A stretch of DNA of 64,000 nucleotides from Planctomycetota bacterium (GTDB taxonomy: Bacteria; Planctomycetota; PLA2; JAEUHO01): NCBI GenBank assembly GCA_028281445.1, contig JANQJW010000003.1:1-64000 (forward strand), written 5' to 3'. The translations under genes and the position numbers were made by a program. This document shows positions 1-8,626 of the stretch, piece by piece. Under the pieces are notes generated by a model that did no database searches, had not been told where the DNA came from, and was given only the letters and a program-made list of their open reading frames with translations. Position 1 is the stretch's first letter. Every line of letters starts with the position of its first letter.

Positions 1-238
1 CGATGAGCCGGGCCGCCACGGATTCGTACTGCTCGGCTGTGTACTTGCCACGCGCGATCCCCGACTGATTGGTCACGATCACCAGCAGGAAGCCGGCACG
101 CTGCAGCGCCTTGAGTCCATCTGCCACGCCCTCGAGGAGCACAACCCCGTTCGGATCGGACAGGTAGCCGGGATCGTGGATCAGGGTGCCGTCGCGATCG
201 AGGAACACGGCGCGTCGTGAGGCGGTGGGCACATCCAT
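1..238 (-). CDS. gmhB: D-glycero-beta-D-manno-heptose 1,7-bisphosphate 7-phosphatase, 3' end cut by window edge
   Basis: N-terminal 79 residues of a HAD-superfamily phosphatase; the rest lies beyond the window start. The nucleophile motif DRDGT (Asp14 and Asp16) is followed by HDPGYLSDP, the pattern typical of GmhB, and by VIVTNQSGIARG (residues 53-64), HAD motif II with the GmhB-style continuation. GmhB removes the C7 phosphate of heptose bisphosphate in the ADP-heptose pathway for LPS core synthesis. hldE, the enzyme before and after this step, lies about 3 kb away on the same strand, which supports the specific assignment over histidinol phosphatase. Start is the ATG at 238. Confidence 0.85.
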   Translation of the reverse strand, partial: MDVPTASRRAVFLDRDGTLIHDPGYLSDPNGVVLLEGVADGLKALQRAGFLLVIVTNQSGIARGKYTAEQYESVAARLI

Positions 239-295
239 GGAACGGCGGATTGTACGGCGCTGGCGCCGGAATCACCCGGGCATGCGCATGCTACG

Positions 296-1516
296 GTGCA
301 CGCTGTGCGTACGACGCTCCTCCTTGCGCTGCTGATGCTCGGCGGCGCCATGTTCATCGGCGGGGCGGCCCGCGCCGACGACAAGAAGCCGGCTCCGAGC
401 AAGGACCCCAACGCGCCGTATCCGCCGGAGTGGCGGAAGCGGGTCACGAAAGCGGTCGACGACGGCGTCGAGCACCTGCTGTCCAAGCAGGCGGCGGACG
501 GAAGCTGGCTCCCGGTCAAGGAACAGGTCGAGTGGCGGCTCGGCTACACGGCGCTGGTGACCCTGGCGTGCCTCAAGGGCGGCATCACGGGACGCGACAT
601 GCAGATCCGCAAGGCGTTCAAGTGGATGCGTACGCGCAAGCTCAACAAGACCTACGAGGTCGGCGTGCTGCTCATGGCCCTGCACGCGCTCTACTCCCCC
701 ACCGACGAACGGAAGATCGTCGAGGTGGACAAGTACGGCAACCGCAAGATCAAGGACCCGTGCCTGACCGACATGACGCCCGATCACCGCAAGTGGATGA
801 AGGAGGGCGTCCAGTTCCTCATCAAGCACCAGGTCGGCGGCCACTGGCGCTACCCCGAAGACGGCCTCGATACGAGCAACACGCAGTACGCGCTCCTTGG
901 ATTGTGGGCAGCAAGCCGCTGCGGACTCAAGATCCCGGCGAAGGTCTGGATGGACTCGCTGAACTGGCTGATGGGCACCCAGGAACGCACGGGCCGCAGC
1001 GTGCGCCTCCTCATCAACGAGGTGCGCGGGGACTACCGTGTGGCGTGGACGGAGAAGGCGCGCGCGCGTGGGTTCCGGTACACGCCCGACAAGCCCGTCA
1101 CCGGCGCGATGACGACCGCGGGCATGGCCGGGATGGCGATCTGCCAGGACGAGCTGTGGTCGTCGCGCAAGTTCAAGCCGGAGATGCGCAAGGCCTCACG
1201 CCGCGCAATCCGGGACTCGCTCGCGTGGATGCAGGACAACTTCGACGTTGCGCGCAACCCGGGCGAGCCCGGCGGCGGGTGGCACTTCTACTACCTCTAC
1301 GGCATGGAGCGCGCCGGCATCCTTGCGCGCGCGCGCTTCATGGGGAAGCACGACTGGTACAAGGAAGGCGCCGACTTCCTCATGCAGAAGCAACGCTCGG
1401 ACGGTTCGTGGCGCAACGAAGGCGACCAGCTGGCAGACACCGCCTTCGCCGTGCTGTTCCTGAAGCGCTCGACGTCGCGTACGCGGAACCCGGTGATCAC
1501 ACACACGGCCAAGTGA
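296..1516 (+). CDS. Secreted prenyltransferase/squalene-cyclase-like repeat protein
   Basis: 406 residues starting with GTG (296, or a second GTG at 305), opening with a signal peptide that ends near GGAARAD. The mature part holds alpha/alpha-barrel repeats of the prenyltransferase and squalene oxidase repeat type: blocks such as LLSKQAADGSWLP (about 60-72), LIKHQVGGHWRYPEDGLDTSNTQ (quoted only in part: HWRYPE and DTSNTQYALLGL) and a C-terminal FLMQKQRSDGSWRN. Such secreted proteins are abundant in planctomycetes and mostly of unknown role; nothing here shows a cyclase active site. It stands alone on the plus strand between minus-strand LPS genes and is followed by a long hairpin. Confidence 0.7.
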   Translation: MHAVRTTLLLALLMLGGAMFIGGAARADDKKPAPSKDPNAPYPPEWRKRVTKAVDDGVEHLLSKQAADGSWLPVKEQVEWRLGYTALVTLACLKGGITGRDMQIRKAFKWMRTRKLNKTYEVGVLLMALHALYSPTDERKIVEVDKYGNRKIKDPCLTDMTPDHRKWMKEGVQFLIKHQVGGHWRYPEDGLDTSNTQYALLGLWAASRCGLKIPAKVWMDSLNWLMGTQERTGRSVRLLINEVRGDYRVAWTEKARARGFRYTPDKPVTGAMTTAGMAGMAICQDELWSSRKFKPEMRKASRRAIRDSLAWMQDNFDVARNPGEPGGGWHFYYLYGMERAGILARARFMGKHDWYKEGADFLMQKQRSDGSWRNEGDQLADTAFAVLFLKRSTSRTRNPVITHTAK

Positions 1517-1518
1517 CG

Positions 1519-1610
1519 GGAGCCGGGTTCGATTTCATCACCCTTGCGTCTTGCATCGCGCGTGTGCCTTGCACGCTGTCGCAAGGTGATGAAATCGCGA
1601 ACCGGGCTCC
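1519..1610. repeat. Long imperfect inverted repeat (about 30-bp arms)
   Basis: Bases 1519-1548 are nearly the reverse complement of 1580-1610: both arms read GGAGCC, then a GGTTCG core, then ATTTCATCACC, then TTGCG, with one mismatch, a 2-base insertion and a 1-base indel. The 31-base centre contains a further smaller GCGTG/CACGC pairing. It begins 3 bases after the stop of the preceding gene. It could act as a transcription terminator, though no T-run follows, or be a dispersed palindromic element. Confidence 0.75.
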
Positions 1611-1661
1611 GTATCGCTCGTGCCCGTAGAGCGGTCGTCCGCAGGTCGATACAATCCGGGC

Positions 1662-3098
1662 ATGCGCATTCTCTCCGTGATCCTCGTCGCACTCCTACCG
1701 ACCGTCGCTTCTGCCGGCGGCGAGCCCTGGGCCAACGAGCCCGCCTTCAAGACGTTGATCAAGGAGGAGATCAAGACGCTCGAGGGCCTGCTCGACACGG
1801 CGCTGAAGAAGGACTACCGACGCCAGGCCTGGTACTTCGCCGACCGCATGGTGGCTGTGGATCCCACCAACAACAAGGCGCAGGAGGTCCTCGACAAGTG
1901 GGATGGGCAGGAGCTCCAGGGCGGCAAGGATCCGAACAAGGGCTTCGTCAAGAAGCGCGACGGCACGCTGCGGCACCTTGGCAACCAGTACTTCCACTTC
2001 GGCGAGACGCTCGAAGCGAGCGGCATGGATCCGCTCAAGTACTACCCCATCAACGTGCGCGCTCACGCGTACGGCAGCGTCGCGGGCAACCTGATAACGG
2101 CGATCAAGAACGCCGGCTACGTGACGCTCGGGTCCTACGAGCCCAAGCCGAAGGACGAGGTCGAGGCCTGCCTCGGCGGTCCGATGTCGGACTACTTCTT
2201 CCCGATGGAGTTCGACGATCAGTACCTGAAGGCGCGTGCGCTGTGGCCGGAGGCGCGCGGCGCGGGGTGGGGCACGTGGCGGCTCATGTCCGATCACACC
2301 TACAAGGAGACGCTGCGACTGCTCGGGTCACTCGCCGCCGCCGAGACCTGGATGAAGAAGGCCATGGGCGGAAAACCCAAGAAGGGCGACGGCCGCAAGA
2401 CGAACCTGTTCGTGTTCACCGAGTGGCAGAAGTACGACAAGATCGGCGGTGAGCTGGTCGCAGAAGCGGATCGGGAACGCTTCAAGGACACGTCGGGCTG
2501 GTACGACGCCGGGCACAACCGCGTGATGGTCTGCTGGCGGCACCGCGTCAACGGCTGGCTCGGCGACGACGACCTGATGCTCGGACACGCGTGCCAGGTC
2601 ATGGCGCGGCGCCACTTTGCCGGCGGCACGCCGGCCGCCGTCGTCGGAACCGGCGCGTGGCTCCTGGCGGGCCTGCGCGGTGCCTTCGAGGGGTTCGGCC
2701 TCGACGAGGAGGGCAAGGGAGGCATCGATCCTGCCCACTGCTGGCGCGTCGCCGTTGCGCGCTCGATGCGCGAGGACGGGAAGCTGATTCCCTGGGCCGA
2801 GTTCTTCCAGCTCGATGCAGAGGGCGCCGCGAAGCACGAGCGCATCGACCTCAGGATCCGCTTCGGCGGCAAGCCCCGCGAGGGCAAGTCACTGGACATC
2901 GTCACGGCCCAGGCCACTGCCGTGGTCGTCGGCATCCTCAAGGCCGACAAGGGCAAGGGCGCGCGCAAGCTCGGCAAGGCCCTTGGGATCCTGATCAAGA
3001 AGGGCAGCATTGCCGACATCGACAAGGCGCTCGGCTGGAAGGCCGGCAGGGCGCAGGCGATGGCGGAGGTTGCAATGGACGCGGCACACGGGAAGTAG
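1662..3098 (+). CDS. Secreted protein of unknown function
   Basis: 478 residues from the ATG at 1662, which starts a clean signal peptide (MRILSVILVALLPTVASAGG); the open frame runs further upstream but the extension is not signal-like. The mature protein is rich in charged residues and has no motif I can name. Its middle contains a Trp/His segment (HNRVMVCWRHRVNGWLGD) and the C-terminus a Gly-rich helical region. The length and helical start suggest a planctomycete-style secreted protein, perhaps distantly related to DUF1570-type proteins, but I see no HExxH. It is convergent with hldE. Confidence 0.55.
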   Translation: MRILSVILVALLPTVASAGGEPWANEPAFKTLIKEEIKTLEGLLDTALKKDYRRQAWYFADRMVAVDPTNNKAQEVLDKWDGQELQGGKDPNKGFVKKRDGTLRHLGNQYFHFGETLEASGMDPLKYYPINVRAHAYGSVAGNLITAIKNAGYVTLGSYEPKPKDEVEACLGGPMSDYFFPMEFDDQYLKARALWPEARGAGWGTWRLMSDHTYKETLRLLGSLAAAETWMKKAMGGKPKKGDGRKTNLFVFTEWQKYDKIGGELVAEADRERFKDTSGWYDAGHNRVMVCWRHRVNGWLGDDDLMLGHACQVMARRHFAGGTPAAVVGTGAWLLAGLRGAFEGFGLDEEGKGGIDPAHCWRVAVARSMREDGKLIPWAEFFQLDAEGAAKHERIDLRIRFGGKPREGKSLDIVTAQATAVVVGILKADKGKGARKLGKALGILIKKGSIADIDKALGWKAGRAQAMAEVAMDAAHGK

Positions 3099-3142
3099 CC
3101 GGCACGCCGGATGCTCGGCAGCGCGGCGTCGACTTCGTCCTC

Positions 3143-3158
3143 GCGTGGCAGACCACGC
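3143..3158. terminator. Small hairpin between convergent genes
   Basis: GCGTGG / CCACGC form a perfect 6-bp stem with a 4-base loop in the 110-base gap between the convergent secreted-protein gene and hldE. No T-run follows on either strand, so a role in ending transcription is only a guess. Confidence 0.3.
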
Positions 3159-3208
3159 CACGTCCTCGTCTCCTTGCGGTGCCGTCGCCCCGGCGCGCCG
3201 GCCGCCCG

Positions 3209-4675
3209 CTAGACGCCGCGAATCCTGTCGACGAGGCCCGTAGTGCTGCGCCCCTCGTGCAGATCGACAAGCACGACCCTGCCGCCGCGGGCTTCAACGA
3301 TGTCGCGCCCCTCGACGCCCTTGTCCGCCCAGTCGGCGCCCTTGACGAGCACATCGGGCTCCACGAGCTCGACCAGTGGCGTGGGAACGTCCTCTTCGAA
3401 CACGACGACGTAGTCGACCACTGCGAGGGCAGCAAGGACCTCGATGCGGTCCTGCTCAACGTTGAGCGGCCGCCCGTCGCCCTTCAGGCGGCGCACGCTC
3501 TCATCGGCGTTCAGTCCGACGACAAGGACGTCGCCATGCGACCGTGCCTCGGCGAGATAGCGCACGTGCCCGGCATGGATGATGTCGAAGCAGCCGTTGG
3601 TGAAGACGATTCGCTTGCCGGACGCCCGCAGGCGCTTCGCAAGGCGCGCCACGTCGGAGCGCTCGACGTGCTTGGCGACCGCCCCTTCCCCATCGACGGT
3701 GAGACGGGCAGCGATCTCGTCGCGCGTCACGGGTACGACCCCCACATGCTCCACTTCGAGGCCAGCCGCGACGTTGGCAAGCGCCGCAGCCTCGCGCGGG
3801 GTCGCGCCGCCGGCGAGTGCCATGCCCAGGACGGAGATGACCATGTCACCTGCACCCGTCACGTCGAAGACCTCGCGCGGCGTCGTCGGCAGGTGCACCC
3901 CGTCGTGCCCCGCTTCCTTGACGTACATGCCGTCCCGGTCGAGCGTCACCAACGCGAAGTCCAGCTCGAGCTCGGCCAGTAGCGCATCGGCGGCCCGATC
4001 CGCCGCTGTCAGATCGTCGACCTCGATATCCGTCGCAAGCCGGGTCTCCGGCCGGTTGGGTGTGAGACACGTTGCGCCGCGGTAGCGGGCGAAGTCGGCG
4101 CCCTTGGGGTCGACGAGCACGGGCGTGCCTGCCTCACGCGCGTCCTGGATCAAGTCGCGCAAGACCGCATCGGTCAAGGCGCCCTTGCCGTAGTCGCTGA
4201 CGATGACGGCGTCGGCGTCCCCCACGTGGGCAGCGATGCGGTCCCGCAGCTGTGCCTCGGCCTCGGTCGTAACCGGCGCCACGGTCTCCTCGTCGACACG
4301 CAACACCTGCTGCGCCGTGGAGTGGCTGTGCGCTAGATGCCGGGTCTTCACGGCCGTCCGCCGACCACACTCGACCACGGCGTCCAGCACGATGCCGCCC
4401 TGCTCGGCGAGCTCGCGCAACCGACTTGCCGCGGCGTCGTCGCCAACCGCGCCAAGCAGGATCGTGTGCGCGCCGAGCACGGCGACGTTCTTCGCAACCG
4501 ATCCCGCGCCCCCCATGCGCTCGATCGTCTCCTCGACACGCAGTACCTGGATGGGCGCCTCGGGGCTGATGCGATCGACATAGCCCGTGAGGTAGCGGTC
4601 GAGGACGAGATCGCCGACGACCAGCAGGCGCGGCGATCCAAGCTTCGACAGGACCTCCGGCAGGCTGCGGTTCAT
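3209..4675 (-). CDS. hldE: Bifunctional heptose 7-phosphate kinase / heptose 1-phosphate adenylyltransferase
   Basis: 488 residues, the usual length of two-domain HldE (RfaE). The N-terminal PfkB-type kinase shows GGAGSVAKN near residue 55 and the anion-hole motif VTGAGD further on. The C-terminal nucleotidyltransferase begins near residue 356 with FTNGCFDIIHAGH, whose HAGH (367-370) is the HxGH signature, and ends with the conserved STTGLVDRI segment. The protein phosphorylates heptose 7-phosphate and later adenylylates heptose 1-phosphate to give ADP-heptose for the LPS core. Its ATG overlaps the stop of the upstream gene in an ATGA, implying translational coupling. gmhB, which acts between its two reactions, lies nearby on the same strand. 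Confidence 0.95.
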   Translation of the reverse strand: MNRSLPEVLSKLGSPRLLVVGDLVLDRYLTGYVDRISPEAPIQVLRVEETIERMGGAGSVAKNVAVLGAHTILLGAVGDDAAASRLRELAEQGGIVLDAVVECGRRTAVKTRHLAHSHSTAQQVLRVDEETVAPVTTEAEAQLRDRIAAHVGDADAVIVSDYGKGALTDAVLRDLIQDAREAGTPVLVDPKGADFARYRGATCLTPNRPETRLATDIEVDDLTAADRAADALLAELELDFALVTLDRDGMYVKEAGHDGVHLPTTPREVFDVTGAGDMVISVLGMALAGGATPREAAALANVAAGLEVEHVGVVPVTRDEIAARLTVDGEGAVAKHVERSDVARLAKRLRASGKRIVFTNGCFDIIHAGHVRYLAEARSHGDVLVVGLNADESVRRLKGDGRPLNVEQDRIEVLAALAVVDYVVVFEEDVPTPLVELVEPDVLVKGADWADKGVEGRDIVEARGGRVVLVDLHEGRSTTGLVDRIRGV

Positions 4676-5646
4676 CGCTCCACCCCGGACGCGGCTTGGA
4701 GGATTGCGAGTCGCAGCAAGGGCAGCGTGTACTCGTGCTGGCCCGCGATGTCGAAGCCTCGCTCCGCCGGGCGTTCGAGCACGTTCACGCGCGGCCGGTA
4801 ATGCCGCAGCATGTCGAGGTTGCCGGTCGTGATCCGCAGTCGGTCGGCCTGGCCCTCGGCTGTCCGCGCGTTATGGGCCATGGCGACGGCCTTCAGGAAC
4901 ACCTCGGGCAGGATCACCGCGCTCCCGACGTTGACGTAGACGCCTCCATCGAGTGCTTCGACCATCGTGACGAGGCGCAGGAAGTCCCGATGCGTTGCAG
5001 CGCCCAGGGTCGCCCCGTCGCAAGCAGGATGCATGTGCACTGTGTCGGTGCCGATCGCGACATGCACGGTGACGGGGATGCCCTGGCTGGTTGCGCAGCA
5101 GAGCACCGACAGCTCCGCGTTGGCAGGATCGCGCGCATGCAGGAGGTTGCCGAGCGCCGTGCCGAACCCCACGCCGCTGCTCGCCGCCTCGGCCGCGGCC
5201 TCGGCGAACAGGTGCCCGGTCTCGTCGGCGTTGCCGTAGCGCCCTTCGAAAAGACCGCCGCCCACGTCCTCGGACGTACTGCCCGTGAGCGCCACCTCCA
5301 CATCGTGGATGGCTGCAGCGCCGTTGAGCACGAACCCCTGCACGAATCCGCGCGCGGCCATGTCGCAGAGCAGCAGACCGAGCCCGACCTTGATGACGTG
5401 CCCTCCGAGCCCCCAGTACGTGCAAGCCGAGGGCGCGATCGCCGCTGCGAGCCCGCGGAGCGCGCGCGCTCCGAGGAAGTCCGGCAGAGAGGCCAGAAAC
5501 GCCGCCGCACTGTCATCGGGCTCGATCAAGCCGCCGAACCGCTCCGTCTCCACGAGGTGCTCGCGACCGCCCAACGGCTGGGCGCGGAAGCGCTTCGGGT
5601 CGAAGGCCGGAACCGGCTCGTTGGAGGGGGATGCGGAATCGCCCAT
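4672..5646 (-). CDS. Deoxyhypusine-synthase-like protein coupled to hldE
   Basis: 324 residues. The segment GGHVIKVGLG..., then VLNGAAAIHDVEVALTGSTS-EDV, closely follows the deoxyhypusine synthase pattern (AHxIKxGL, then TNGAGxIHDxExAxxGxTSE), that is, the NAD-binding Rossmann core of the family. Later blocks, VNVGSAVILPEVFLKA and HYRPRVNVLERP, look specific to a bacterial subfamily; the usual KHH around the catalytic lysine of true deoxyhypusine synthase is not evident, though the Lys in FLKA could be its counterpart. Bacteria lack eIF5A hypusination, so the substrate is unknown. The gene overlaps hldE by 4 bases and probably belongs to the same envelope-sugar operon. Confidence 0.65.
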   Translation of the reverse strand: MGDSASPSNEPVPAFDPKRFRAQPLGGREHLVETERFGGLIEPDDSAAAFLASLPDFLGARALRGLAAAIAPSACTYWGLGGHVIKVGLGLLLCDMAARGFVQGFVLNGAAAIHDVEVALTGSTSEDVGGGLFEGRYGNADETGHLFAEAAAEAASSGVGFGTALGNLLHARDPANAELSVLCCATSQGIPVTVHVAIGTDTVHMHPACDGATLGAATHRDFLRLVTMVEALDGGVYVNVGSAVILPEVFLKAVAMAHNARTAEGQADRLRITTGNLDMLRHYRPRVNVLERPAERGFDIAGQHEYTLPLLRLAILQAASGVER

Positions 5647-5696
5647 GGGCGCACGGATGCTACCCAGGTAGCCGGTAGAAGGCGATTCGGGCCCCG

Positions 5697-6737
5697 TTAG
5701 CCCAGGAAGTCGGCGTTGCGCGTGATCTTCGGAGAGCCGCTCGGCTGCTCGTCGCTCGCGCCCTCGGTCGCCGCGGCGCTCTCACGCGTGGACTTGAGGC
5801 CGGGCCGTGCCTTGGGCCCGGGGTCGGCGCTCGCACTCGGCATCACGAGCTCTTCGTCCACGTCTTCGTTGGGTGCGCCCGGCTGGGGGTCGAGCGGACC
5901 CAGCTCTTCGACGCTGGGTTCGTCGTCGGCGAGCGAGGCGCGCGTGAGGTTCGCAGGGGTCGAGTCGATGACCTGGATGCGCGGCACGGGCTTGGTCGAG
6001 GCCTTCTCGCGCTTGCGCCTGCGCACGATCAGGACCACGAGGTAGAGGACCAGCAGGCTCATCAGGATGAGCCCCGGCAGCTTGACCTGTTCCATCAGCG
6101 TCGGCGCCGGGTCCATCAGCTTCACGGAGTCCACGAGCTTGATGAAGTAGGCCTCGTATTCGAACTGCAGGTCGTACGGTGCTTCGAGCGTGATGACGAG
6201 ACCCGTGGTTTCCTTCAAAAACAGGGCGCTCTGCACGAAGCGCGGCCCGCTGGCGTGGTGCTTGTAGGTGATCTTGGCCATCACGACCGGGATGCCCGTG
6301 CGTGTCTGCTTGAAGGCGCAGTCCTGCAGCGAGCTCATGGTGAGCGTGTCCACTACCTCCTGGTAGCTGCCGCGGATCGCGTCTTCGGCAATGTCGAGCA
6401 CGGACTCGGGGGCCCGGTCCTCGGCCAGGACGAACCGGCACGCACGCAGCGTCGCCTCGGGGGCTTCCACGGGGCCGGAGCCCCAGCCGGCGCGGCGCGG
6501 CTCGCCCATGACGCGCAACGGGAGGCTCCAGATCAGCACCTCGTCGAGGATGCGTGAGCGCGGCGGCGGATCGTCGGCGCGCGGCGTGAAGCGCGGCGGG
6601 AGATCGAAGGCGTAGCCCCAGCCGATCACACGATTGCCGGGGGCATCCTCCGCACGGGCAGGCAGCGCGGACACGGCGAGCACGAGGCAGAGGACTGCCG
6701 TGAGGTGCGGCCATCGCGTCAACGCGCTATCTCCCAT
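5697..6737 (-). CDS. Single-pass membrane protein of unknown function
   Basis: 346 residues from the ATG at 6737 (MGDSALTRW), which begins the signal peptide ending near ALPARAED; an in-frame ATG at 6764 would add nine residues. A periplasmic domain of about 190 residues with alternating beta strands is followed by one transmembrane segment, LPGLILMSLLVLYLVVLIV, a basic stop-transfer run (RRRKREK) and a disordered acidic, Pro-rich cytoplasmic tail ending in NADFLG. No family recognised. It lies 50 bases upstream of the deoxyhypusine-synthase-like gene on the same strand. Confidence 0.55.
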   Translation of the reverse strand: MGDSALTRWPHLTAVLCLVLAVSALPARAEDAPGNRVIGWGYAFDLPPRFTPRADDPPPRSRILDEVLIWSLPLRVMGEPRRAGWGSGPVEAPEATLRACRFVLAEDRAPESVLDIAEDAIRGSYQEVVDTLTMSSLQDCAFKQTRTGIPVVMAKITYKHHASGPRFVQSALFLKETTGLVITLEAPYDLQFEYEAYFIKLVDSVKLMDPAPTLMEQVKLPGLILMSLLVLYLVVLIVRRRKREKASTKPVPRIQVIDSTPANLTRASLADDEPSVEELGPLDPQPGAPNEDVDEELVMPSASADPGPKARPGLKSTRESAAATEGASDEQPSGSPKITRNADFLG

Positions 6738-6790
6738 GGCCCTCGGGTGCGAGGGTGCTCCCATCTATCGGCACCCGCGGAGGCCGGAAG

Positions 6791-7771
6791 TTAGGCGTTT
6801 CCTGCTGCGTGGATGCTCTCCGCCAGGGCGTGGCGCCCGCGCTTCACCGGGGCCCGCGCATAGAAGGGCCGGGCCGGATCCGGCCGACCGTCGGGCGGGC
6901 GCGTCTTCCAGCGCCGGTGGGCCCAGTTGTACTGCTCGGGCGCTCGCTGTATCTGCCTTTCAAGACAATGAGTTACGGCGGCGAGGAGGTTCCGCACGCG
7001 CTCGCCGCGTGGCCCTTCGGCCGGCGGCTGGAGGCGCTGGAGATGGACGTCGAAGCCGCTGCCGTCGGCTCGACGAAGGCATGCCCCGAGATAGAGGGGT
7101 ACGTCCATGCGAACAGCCAGGATCGCCGGCGTCGGATGGGTCGAGGCCGCGAGTCCGAAGAAGGGAACGAAGATCCCGTGCCGGCCGGCGTTCTGATCCG
7201 CCAGCATCGCGATCCAGCGGCCGCCGCGGATGCGCCGGACGAGGTCGCGCAAGCCCCCCGCCTTGCCCACGACCTGGCCCGCGCCCCCGCGGCGCCGGGT
7301 CATGAGGTTCTCGAGAACGGGATTGTCGAGCCGCCGCGCCATCACGTCCAGCGCGACCCCGCGCGCACGAACGGACCACGCACCGAGCTCCCAATTGCCG
7401 ACGTGGCCCGTGACGATCAGGCCCCCCCGCCCGGCCGCCACGTCGGCGTCAAAGGCCTCCCAATCGCCTTCATAGCGGATGACGCCGCGGCGCCGGAGCA
7501 GCCGATCGGCGATCGCGGCCTCCGCGAACACGCGCCCAAGCGCCCCGCACGACCGCCGGGCCAGCCGTCTGCGGGCTGCGTCATCGGCGGCCTCCCCGAA
7601 AGCGATGCGCAGGTTCTCGTGCACGATCCGGCGCCGTCCCGGCGTGAGCCGGTACCAGAGCCGGCCCAGACCCTCCGCAGCGCCCAGCAACGCCCCGGGC
7701 GGGACGCAGTGCAGCAGGAAGTCGGCGGACCGGGCCGCCGTGCCGGCGAGTCGGGATCGGACATCGTCCAC
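6791..7771 (-). CDS. Lipid A-type lauroyl acyltransferase family protein (LpxL/HtrB-like)
   Basis: 326 residues from a GTG at 7771. The acyltransferase motif HVGNWE (H123 to E128, HX4E) is typical of the LpxL/LpxM family, as are the DQNAGRHGIFVPFFG segment with the following STHPTPA and the near C-terminal PEQYNWAHRRWKTRP. These enzymes add secondary acyl chains to lipid A at the inner membrane. Its neighbours on the same strand are heptose and envelope genes. It is divergent from the ATP synthase operon with only 33 bases between the two starts, so the promoters must overlap coding sequence or each other. Confidence 0.85.
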   Translation of the reverse strand: MDDVRSRLAGTAARSADFLLHCVPPGALLGAAEGLGRLWYRLTPGRRRIVHENLRIAFGEAADDAARRRLARRSCGALGRVFAEAAIADRLLRRRGVIRYEGDWEAFDADVAAGRGGLIVTGHVGNWELGAWSVRARGVALDVMARRLDNPVLENLMTRRRGGAGQVVGKAGGLRDLVRRIRGGRWIAMLADQNAGRHGIFVPFFGLAASTHPTPAILAVRMDVPLYLGACLRRADGSGFDVHLQRLQPPAEGPRGERVRNLLAAVTHCLERQIQRAPEQYNWAHRRWKTRPPDGRPDPARPFYARAPVKRGRHALAESIHAAGNA

Positions 7772-7804
7772 GGCCGGGGATTGTAGAGAGCTAGACTGCG
7801 CCCG

Positions 7805-8068
7805 ATGAGCAAAGAGGAGCTACCCGACTACGAGCGCCCGGAGATGCCGTTCGAGCGCAAGCGCAGCTTCTCCCCCAAGGCGACCCAATGGTCGGCCGTG
7901 GGCATCGAGATGGTGGTCTGGGTGGGTCTGTTCTTGCTTGGCGGCCGCTGGCTGGATGGCAAGTTCGGCTGGGAGCCCTGGGGGACCGCGATGGGCGGGC
8001 TTCTGGGGGCTCTCTTCGGCATGACCATGCTGATCCGACGCGCGCTGCGCGCCTCCGGCGACTCCTGA
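7805..8068 (+). CDS. atpZ: AtpZ-type accessory protein of the F-type ATP synthase
   Basis: 87 residues with two hydrophobic segments (about 26-47 and 57-76) separated by a short Gly/Trp-rich loop, the shape of the AtpZ/AtpI small membrane proteins that precede atpB in many operons. A cytoplasmic, charged N-terminus (ELPDYERPEMPFERKR) precedes the first helix. Members of the AtpI/AtpZ group are linked to ATP synthase assembly, c-ring formation or Mg2+/Ca2+ transport. It is the first gene of the operon. Confidence 0.75.
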   Translation: MSKEELPDYERPEMPFERKRSFSPKATQWSAVGIEMVVWVGLFLLGGRWLDGKFGWEPWGTAMGGLLGALFGMTMLIRRALRASGDS

Positions 8069-8098
8069 GGGTCGCGTGCGGGGCGCCGCCGGAGCCCC

Positions 8099-8626
8099 GT
8101 GAGCACGACGACCCGATCCTCCTCCACGGCGCGCTACCTGCTCCGGGCCCTGCTCCTGGCGGTGCTCGTCTCCGCCGCCCTGGCGTGGCCTGCACACGCG
8201 TGGCAGGCGGAGGCCGGGCTGGCCGCGCTGGGTGCCGCAGCCGGGGTGTGCCTGCTGGGCGCGGCGTTCGCGCGCGTTGCGGCGGGCGCCATCGGGGGGC
8301 TCGATCCGAGCCCCGAGTCGGCGGCACTGGCCGTCCAGGCAGGCATCGGCGCGCGCCTGTTCCTGACGCTCGCGATCGCCGTCCCGGTCCTCGTGCTGGA
8401 GCCGTTCCCGCGGATCCCTTTCGCGGTGTTTCTAGGCGTCCATTATCTGGCGCAATTGGGCTTGGAAGTCTTCGTGTCCGTGCGGGAGTTGAGCCAGAAT
8501 CACGGCCCGACCGGGAGGCCTGCGCGCGCGTCGCAGCCGGAGGGCGGACCTCCGACGGGATCCCTCGCAACCAACAGCGAAGACGCTGAAGCCGACAGCG
8601 CTGAAGGAAGAGCAGACAACCGATGA
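8099..8626 (+). CDS. AtpI-like membrane protein between atpZ and atpB
   Basis: 175 residues from a GTG. Four hydrophobic segments in the first 130 residues are followed by a disordered Pro/Gly/Ser/Glu-rich tail of about 45 residues. The 4-TM layout and location directly before atpB match AtpI (UncI)-type proteins, although the sequence itself has no motif that I can match with certainty. Its stop overlaps the atpB start (ATGA), which implies translational coupling to subunit a. The disordered tail is unusual for AtpI. Confidence 0.55.
   Translation: MSTTTRSSSTARYLLRALLLAVLVSAALAWPAHAWQAEAGLAALGAAAGVCLLGAAFARVAAGAIGGLDPSPESAALAVQAGIGARLFLTLAIAVPVLVLEPFPRIPFAVFLGVHYLAQLGLEVFVSVRELSQNHGPTGRPARASQPEGGPPTGSLATNSEDAEADSAEGRADNR

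Noticed and set aside
217-1629. Long open frame overlapping the prenyltransferase-like gene in another frame, and similar long antisense frames elsewhere in the window
   Set aside because: They lack start signals, have Arg/Ala/Pro-rich nonsense composition and overlap genes with recognisable domains; they arise from high GC content.
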